Shown here piece after piece: positions 40,283 through 45,724 of a stretch of 45,724 nt of DNA. Position numbers and translations under genes: made by a program. Source of the stretch: Myxococcales bacterium (GTDB lineage Bacteria; Myxococcota_A; UBA9160; SMWR01). The stretch covers positions 1 through 45,724 of the forward strand of contig JADFQO010000002.1 of NCBI GenBank assembly GCA_022561775.1. The letters run 5' to 3'. The notes under the pieces are model-generated. The model saw only the letters and a list, made by a program, of their open reading frames with translations, was not told the origin of the DNA and did no database searches. Every line of letters begins with the position of its first letter. Position 1 is the stretch's first letter.

Positions 40283-40378
40283 GAAAATTCCACGATTTGC
40301 AATTCAATCTCGAGCGCGCCCGAGACAACGCTATCCTCGATCCGGACACCATTCAACCGGGACCACTCGAATCACCCA

Positions 40379-40520
40379 TCAGACGAAGTGGCTGGAAGAT
40401 AGATTGCAGAGCCAGGGTAACCCCGTCCGCATGGATGGTGGCATGGGAACCGAGGCGAAGCGAATCTTCACGGAGCGCGGCGGAAATCTTCCCTGGGTTC
40501 TGTCCTGCGACCCGCGCTGA
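40379..40520 (+). pseudogene. Homocysteine S-methyltransferase N-terminal remnant
   Basis: The frame ending at 40520 encodes KWLEDRLQSQGNPVRMDGGM and GTE, the usual opening of homocysteine S-methyltransferases ('WLE-x-RL ... x-LDGGMGTEL'). After MGTE it departs from the family and stops within 20 codons. Only the first 25 or so residues therefore remain. It is divergent from the PLP enzyme. The remaining bases of the gap 40283-40646 show no gene; AGAGGAA at the right end serves the next CDS. Confidence 0.5.
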
Positions 40521-40646
40521 AAGTGCTTGCTTCTCGGCGTCGCCGCGATGTAGGGTGGCCGAGAAACCTAGAGCCAGTTCCGACCTCATCCCTGGCTCCG
40601 ACGTGGGGGCTGGGACAGATGGGTCGGCCGTATCCAGAGGAACGCC

Positions 40647-41531
40647 ATGCGCAAGCTGCTAATCGCGATGTTGTTGATGTTGTTGATCGGTGCGCCGGCC
40701 GAGGCGATGCCGATCGTGGACGACGAGAACGCCAATGACTCGATCGGAACCGCCGGAATCCAGATCTCCCGCGGGGCCGAGCCAAGCGCCTACGTGGGCA
40801 GCTTCAGTCTCACCCGCAACGACGCCGACTTCGTTGGACTCGGCGCGCTCGTCGCGGGTGACGTGATCACGGCGGTGACGACTCCGCTAGAGGATGACGT
40901 CTTCGAGACTCCCGACACGATTCTCGGCGTCTTCAACGCCGCGGGCGTCCGCCTCGCCTTCAACGACGACGCAGGCGACGGCTTCGGCTCCGCAATCCGC
41001 TTCCTGGTGCCATCGGCCGGGGATTACTTCCTCGCGGTCAGCGGCTTGGGAGACGCCCTCTTCCAGGGGCTTCACGATGAGGACGGGAGTTACGTCTTCA
41101 CGGTCAGCCTCGACCTCATCCCCATCCCCAACACGCCTCCGGATTGCAGCGCCGCCATCGCAGAACCCGAAGAACTCTGGCCCCCCGACCGCACTATGGT
41201 TGACGTCTCGGTCGTCGGAGTAACCGATTCGGATGGCGACCCGGTGACCCTGACGATCACCTCCATCTTCCAAGATGAACCGCTCGCCAGCGTGCCCGGA
41301 ACAGACATCTGCGGCGATGGAGCGGGGCTCGGGACCGGGGTGGCGAGCGTACGAGCGGAGTCCAGTGGCACCGGCGATGGTCGCGTGTACAGCATCGGGT
41401 TCACTGCGCAGGATGGTCACGGCGCAGAATGTGCGGGCACGGTGACGGTCTGCGTTCCGCGCGGCCATCACGGCAGCGACGCCTGTGTAGACCAAGGGCC
41501 GCTGTTCAACTCGACCGACTGCGGCGGCTAG
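40647..41531 (+). CDS. Secreted protein with PPC-like and C-terminal Cys domain
   Basis: This 294-residue exported protein has a signal peptide ending around GAPAEA. Residues 25-150 look like a bacterial pre-peptidase C-terminal-like beta-sandwich (SFSLTRNDADFVGLGALVAG; GDYFLAVSGLGD). From about residue 165 a second module begins PPDCSAAIAEPEELWPPD, with GDGRVYSIGFTAQDGHGAEC and a late VTVCVPRGHHG. I know this module from many secreted proteins of similar genomes, without a named function. AGAGGAA precedes the ATG. It is a monocistronic gene facing the helicase. Confidence 0.82.
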   Translation: MRKLLIAMLLMLLIGAPAEAMPIVDDENANDSIGTAGIQISRGAEPSAYVGSFSLTRNDADFVGLGALVAGDVITAVTTPLEDDVFETPDTILGVFNAAGVRLAFNDDAGDGFGSAIRFLVPSAGDYFLAVSGLGDALFQGLHDEDGSYVFTVSLDLIPIPNTPPDCSAAIAEPEELWPPDRTMVDVSVVGVTDSDGDPVTLTITSIFQDEPLASVPGTDICGDGAGLGTGVASVRAESSGTGDGRVYSIGFTAQDGHGAECAGTVTVCVPRGHHGSDACVDQGPLFNSTDCGG

Positions 41532-41610
41532 TCATGCCATTCGACCTGATGGGTCCGCGTCACTTGATCCCGGTAGCCATTGTCGGGAGCCTGCGGACCC
41601 CGATTCTTCG

Positions 41611-42900
41611 CTAACGCACCGCCGGTCGCGAGGTGTTGCGCGAGCGCGCGCCGCGTCGCCGCCCGCGCGAAACGCGCGGGCGTCCGTGTACGGCGTCGCG
41701 TGTTCGTCCGCGCGCGGTGCGTGACCCCGCGGGCCGCGCGCCGCGTGCGACCTCCCTCTCGGTGAATCGCTCGACCTGTCGCCGCGGGATCGGCTCGCCG
41801 ATCATGCGCTCGGTCGCGCGCACCCAGCCCCAATCCTCTCGGGTGACGAAGGTGCAGGCCTTGCCCTCGCGCTCTGAACGCCCGGTGCGTCCGATGCGGT
41901 GGGTGTACGCCTCCGGCGTGTTCGGCACGTCGTAGTTGATCACGTAGGAGACGCCGCTCACGTCGATGCCGCGGGCGGCGATGTCCGTAGCCACCAGGAT
42001 GTCGAATCGGCGGCTACGGAAGCCGCGCATCGCGCGGTCGCGCTGCGCCTGCGACATATTGCCCTGGAGCCCAATGGCGCGGTGGCCCGCTTTGTCGAGC
42101 TGCTGGGCGAGGCGCCGCGCGCGGTGCTTGGTGCGCGTGAAGACGATCGCCGAGTCGCAGCCGGCGGACGCGAGGATGTGCTCGAGCAGATCGCGTTTGT
42201 GCGCCTCCGGCACCGGATACAGTGCGTGCTCGATCGTCTCGGCGGGCGCTGTGCCCGCGAGCTCGGCGACGTGCGCGTCGTACAGCACCTCGTCGGCCAG
42301 GCCGCGGATCTCCCGCGGCATGGTCGCAGAGAAGAGCAGGTTCTGGCGCTCCTTCGGCAGTGCCGAGAGGATGCGGCGGATGTCTGGCAGAAAGCCCATG
42401 TCGAACATGTGGTCGGCCTCGTCGAGCACGAGCGTCTCGACATCGCCGAGCCGGACGACGCCCTGCCCCATCAGGTCGAGCAGACGCCCGGGGCAAGCCA
42501 CCACGACCTCGGGGCGGCGCCGCAGTGCATCGATCTGGGCGCGCATGGAGGCGCCTCCGAAGACCAGCGCCGTCTTCAGGCGCGTGAACTTCGCGAGCAG
42601 GCGGATCTCGGCGTCGATCTGGGTTGCCAGCTCGCGCGTCGGCGCCAGCACGAGGGCGCGCGGCCCGGGCTTGCGCGCGTCGAGCAGCTGGTCGAGCAAC
42701 GGCAGCGCGAACGCCGCCGTCTTGCCGGTGCCGGTCTGGGCGAGGCCGAGAACGTCGGCCCCTTCGAGGGCCGCGGGAATCGTCTCGACCTGGATGGGTC
42801 GGGGCTCGACGAACCCCGCGGCGCGCACGCCGCGCACGAGGTCCGGGTGAAGCTCGAACCGGTCGAAGCCGGTTGCAGAAACAGGTTGGGAAGGTGACAT
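41611..42900 (-). CDS. DEAD-box RNA helicase (RhlE-like)
   Basis: This 429-residue helicase has the Q motif around GFVEPRPIQVETIP, motif I AQTGTGKT, PTRELA, GG and PGRLLD, the DEAD box itself (VLDEADHMFDMGF), SAT, and the C-terminal motifs VATDIAARGID and HRIGRTGR. The tail beyond about residue 375 is Arg-rich and disordered, as in RhlE-type proteins that bind structured RNA, ribosomes or degradosomes. The ATG at 42900 gives a usual N-terminus; the nearest GGGGAGAG is rather far upstream. The high-GC coding sequence creates long open frames on the opposite strand, which I regard as shadows. Confidence 0.95.
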   Translation of the reverse strand: MSPSQPVSATGFDRFELHPDLVRGVRAAGFVEPRPIQVETIPAALEGADVLGLAQTGTGKTAAFALPLLDQLLDARKPGPRALVLAPTRELATQIDAEIRLLAKFTRLKTALVFGGASMRAQIDALRRRPEVVVACPGRLLDLMGQGVVRLGDVETLVLDEADHMFDMGFLPDIRRILSALPKERQNLLFSATMPREIRGLADEVLYDAHVAELAGTAPAETIEHALYPVPEAHKRDLLEHILASAGCDSAIVFTRTKHRARRLAQQLDKAGHRAIGLQGNMSQAQRDRAMRGFRSRRFDILVATDIAARGIDVSGVSYVINYDVPNTPEAYTHRIGRTGRSEREGKACTFVTREDWGWVRATERMIGEPIPRRQVERFTEREVARGARPAGSRTARGRTRDAVHGRPRVSRGRRRGARSRNTSRPAVR

Positions 42901-43160
42901 GTAAACGAGTGCTCTCCCCCGCGCCGCGCGCCTTGGCGCGCACGCTGCGGGTGCATGGTTCCGACCCTCACAACAGCTGTGGGCAAGAAGGGATTCGGCG
43001 GCGCGACCTGGGAAGAGGTCCTGTTGTTCGCCGCTGCCGGGCAGGCGCGCCCGACTCGATGGAGAGGTGTTTAGCCGCTTCGCGACGCCCGCGCCAGTGC
43101 GGGCCCCCAGGTTCTTTCCAGGACTGGCGACCCACCGGGGTGAGAACGAGCAGATTTCCT

Positions 43161-44176
43161 ATGCTCGCGGGCGTATCTGAACCGCATCGCTCTACGAGTC
43201 CCCGGACTGGTAGACGCGTCGAGTGGCTGCTGTTCGCGTCCGCCACGCTGCTCTCGGCCTTCCTGCTCTTCCTCGTGCAGCCGCTGGTCGCCAAGCACAT
43301 CCTTCCCTGGTTCGGGGGCGCGCCGGCGATGTGGAACGCCTGCATGGCGTTCTATCAGTCGGCGCTGTTTGGCGGCTACCTCTACGCACACGTCTTGATC
43401 ACACGGATTCCTCCCGCTCGCCAGTTCTGGGTACACGGCGCTCTCGTTGTCGCCGCTTTTGCGATGCTTCCAGTGCTACCGGCTGAATCCTGGAGGCCCG
43501 ACGGGGCCGCCCGCTCCCGGCAGGCGGATCGGGATCATCGGCATCGGGGTGGGCACCCTCGCAGGCTATGGCCGCAGCGATGACCAGATCGTCTTCTACG
43601 AGACCGACCCCGAGGTGATTTCGGTTGCGCGCGACTCTGGCCACTTCGACTACCTGGCAGAGAGTCTGGCAAAAATCGAGTTGGTACTGGGAGATGCGCG
43701 CCTATCTCTCGAGCAAGAGTTGAAGGATTCAGGGTCGCGCCAGTTCGACGTGCTGGTGATGGACGCCTTCAGCAGCGACGCAATTCCGGTTCACCTTCTG
43801 ACCCGCGAGGCCTTCGGCGTTTACCTGAAACACCTTCGAAACGACGGGCTCCTCGCCGTAGCACGTGAGCAATCGACTCCTTCGCTTGTCGCCACTCGTC
43901 TCGCGCCTGGGCGCGTCTGTAGGCCTGCACTCGCTGCAGGTCCAGAATCGGAACATCGCCAGTTATTCGTCCAGACGATCGCGGTGGGTACTGCTGGCCC
44001 GAGACGCGAGCGAGATCGACCGACTGGAACGGATGATCCGCGCGCGGATGCGTTACGCCGGCGTGAGCGAACCGGAGGTGGTCGTCACCCGCCCCGAGCA
44101 GGCAGACCTCGAAGCAGCGCCTCTCTGGACCGACGACTACAGCAACATCCTGAGCGTGCTGAAGTTCGCTCGATAG
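43161..44176 (+). pseudogene. Broken spermidine-synthase-like (fused membrane/methyltransferase-fold) gene
   Basis: Three frames must be joined. The first (43161 to about 43500) encodes membrane helices of the fused MFS/spermidine-synthase class (ATLLSAFLLFLVQPLVAKHI; WFGGAPAMWNACMAFYQSAL). A large internal deletion near 43500 then joins directly to the second frame: GIIGIGVGTLAGYG, YETDPEVISVA, LGDARLSLE and VLVMDAFSSDAIPVHLL, the aminopropyltransferase core. A one-base insertion at about 43861 (GTAGCACGTG) shifts to the third frame, which reads NRLLRLSPLVSRLG through LWTDDYSNILSVLKF to the natural end. Most of the middle membrane helices are lost, so the product is probably not functional. 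Confidence 0.8.
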
Positions 44177-44411
44177 GCAGAATCCGGCGACTGCTCGATC
44201 GGCGCGGAATCACCTCGTTCACCTGCAGCCTTACGGAAAGTTCGACTATTTCCAGCTAGATGCGTATGCAAGCTTCCGATTTAGGGGCCGTTCAGTCGGT
44301 CCGAACCCAGCCGAGCCCAGCGCGGCCCTCGATCCTTGCTTTTCTCATCTGCGAAACTCGTGCATGATGGAGTTGGCCGGTGGCGTTCTTGCACGCCCCG
44401 CGAGGAGTCGC

Positions 44412-45724
44412 ATGCAGATTCGCATTCGTTTCGGTTGGCGACCCAGGCTGCGTGGACGACAGAGCATCGCGTCGGTGGGTGTGCTGCTGGTGTGCGGCGG
44501 CTTTTCGGGCGGCACCTCATCGGCGGCCGCCGAGCGTTTCGTCGCCGTCGCGTGGAGCGATTCTGAGCAAGCACGAGGGGTGGTCCAGCGCTTCCAGAGC
44601 GAACCGCCCTGGGCTTTCGACGGTGACGCGATCGTCGTCGGCGGCAAGACGACGCTGCGGGTTGCGGGCAATCGCCTCTATGCGGTGAGTGGCGCGGATG
44701 GCACCATCACCGCGATCGACGGCGGGACCTGGAGCGTGGCCCAGATCTACGCGATCGGCGCGCAGAGTCAGCCCCTGGACATCGCGGTGGTGAGCCCCGA
44801 AACCGCCTACGTGACGACGAGCACCTCCACCCAGCTGTTGCGCTTGAACCTCGACACGGGAGCCGTGCAGCACGTGCTCGATATCGCGGGCTTTGTGAAT
44901 CCCGGTGGCGTCTTGACCGCGGGGATGATGGAGGTCGACGCGGGCCGCTTACTCATCCAGGTGACTCGTTTCGAGTCTCTGGCTGCGGGTGCGGCTGGAG
45001 CAGCGGACCCCACGGGCTATTTGGCGGTGGTCGACATCGCGAGCGAACAGCTGGTGGATGTGGATCCGATCCAGGAAGGGATTCAAGCCATCGCGCTGCA
45101 GGGCACTTATCCCAAGTACAAGATGAACCTGCTGCGCGACACGCGGCGCCTCTACCTGAGTGCCTCCGGCGCGTTCTTCGACGCCGGCGGGCTCGAGGAA
45201 GTCGACGTCGGCGCGCTCGCGTCGCTCAGATTGGTGATCGCAGAGGCCGATGGCAACACCGCTGCCGACCTCGGCTCGTTCGTGATGGTGGCCCCCGATC
45301 GCGGATTTCTGGTCTCGAGTACGGACTTTGCTCCCTCGTCTCACCTGGCGCGCTTTTCGCTCGCCGGCGGCGTGCAGCCGGAAGAACTCTTCGTGACCGT
45401 TCCCTATCGGGTGCCCACCATGGTCCACGACCCGCAAACCCACACGATCTTCATCCCGGATGGCGGCAGGGCGAATGGCGTCTGGGTCTTCGATGCGGAC
45501 AGCGGCGAACTGCTCAACCTGGATCCGCTTCCGCTCGGGGGGCCCGCCACGGATATCGAGCTGCTCTGCGATCCAGAACAGAGCTGCGACTGCGCGGTCG
45601 GCTTCAGCTGCGAGGCCGTGCCCGCATCCTCCAACCGCGGACTTGCGGTGCTTTGCCTGTCTTTACTGGTGGCGGGCGTGGCGTTCCGGTCGATTCGCCT
45701 CGCATCGGCTCCACCAGGCGCCGG
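44412..45724 (+). CDS. Exported beta-propeller-like protein, 3' end beyond the window
   Basis: The frame from the ATG at 44412 (GAGGAG five bases upstream) stays open for 437 codons to the window edge. A signal peptide or anchor covers about residues 18-40. Repeated blades follow (AIVVGGKTTLRVAGNRLYAV; TAYVTTSTSTQLLRLNLDTG; HTIFIPDGGRANGVWVFDAD) that resemble NHL or YVTN-type propellers. Near the visible end is a cysteine cluster (CDPEQSCDCAVGFSCE), then a hydrophobic helix (GLAVLCLSLLVAGVAFRSIR). This is the layout of MYXO-CTERM-like or rhombosortase-type C-terminal anchors. No enzymatic residues are seen. It probably ends within a few codons of the window. Confidence 0.78.
   Translation, partial: MQIRIRFGWRPRLRGRQSIASVGVLLVCGGFSGGTSSAAAERFVAVAWSDSEQARGVVQRFQSEPPWAFDGDAIVVGGKTTLRVAGNRLYAVSGADGTITAIDGGTWSVAQIYAIGAQSQPLDIAVVSPETAYVTTSTSTQLLRLNLDTGAVQHVLDIAGFVNPGGVLTAGMMEVDAGRLLIQVTRFESLAAGAAGAADPTGYLAVVDIASEQLVDVDPIQEGIQAIALQGTYPKYKMNLLRDTRRLYLSASGAFFDAGGLEEVDVGALASLRLVIAEADGNTAADLGSFVMVAPDRGFLVSSTDFAPSSHLARFSLAGGVQPEELFVTVPYRVPTMVHDPQTHTIFIPDGGRANGVWVFDADSGELLNLDPLPLGGPATDIELLCDPEQSCDCAVGFSCEAVPASSNRGLAVLCLSLLVAGVAFRSIRLASAPPGA

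Noticed and set aside
41633..42897. Long plus-strand frames opposite the DEAD-box helicase
   Set aside because: They mirror the codon pattern of a very GC-rich, clearly conserved helicase and encode Arg/Ala-rich nonsense.

Overview
The window reads as the chromosome of a high-GC Gram-negative bacterium. It encodes an OprB-type porin, a second outer-membrane channel protein, many lipoproteins, Tat and Sec exported proteins, a sigma-54 activator and a hybrid histidine kinase. Secreted proteins with HAF-type repeats, thrombospondin/dockerin-like tails and a Kazal domain, plus heavy use of SDR, Rieske and M20 enzymes, suggest an environmental deltaproteobacterial (Myxococcota-like) lineage. This placement is inference; no rRNA is present.

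Left part (1-10.6 kb): the 3' end of one sigma-54 activator gene and a complete near-copy of it; a DUF3313 lipoprotein; an exported MBL-fold hydrolase; a small Cys-rich secreted protein; a three-gene envelope cluster (outer-membrane channel protein, OprB porin, DUF1254/DUF1214 lipoprotein); a ZntB-like transporter; and a two-TM potassium channel.

Middle part (10.7-37 kb): an accessory region in which groups of one to several unrelated genes are separated by decayed copies of one junction. That junction is a tRNA 3' end (...CGCTACCA), then a strong hairpin terminator, then the 3' end of a tyrosine-recombinase gene pointing back at the tRNA end. Cargo includes an M20 amidohydrolase, SDRs, HAF-repeat proteins, a Rieske protein with a divergent Fe-S-type regulator, an S9 peptidase, a hybrid kinase overlapping an SDR, a compact mercury-type module (MerR, a thioredoxin-MerC fusion, a thioredoxin) and a DUF1499 protein. 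Recombinase, IS3 transposase and tRNA debris is scattered through it.

The most striking gene is at 22909-23271 on the minus strand. It is a DCC-family (DUF393) thiol-disulfide oxidoreductase in which both cysteines of the CxxC redox motif are TGA codons. A perfect 8-bp hairpin with a GGU loop lies just downstream, at bacterial SECIS spacing from both TGAs. It is best read as a UxxU selenoprotein, and it sits 41 bp behind a flavin reductase gene that probably shares its operon.

Right part (37-45.7 kb): a Tat-exported PhoX-like protein with a C-terminal sorting-like tail, a Cys/Met-type PLP enzyme beside a homocysteine S-methyltransferase remnant, a secreted protein, a DEAD-box RNA helicase, a broken spermidine-synthase-like gene, and a secreted beta-propeller-like protein cut by the window end.
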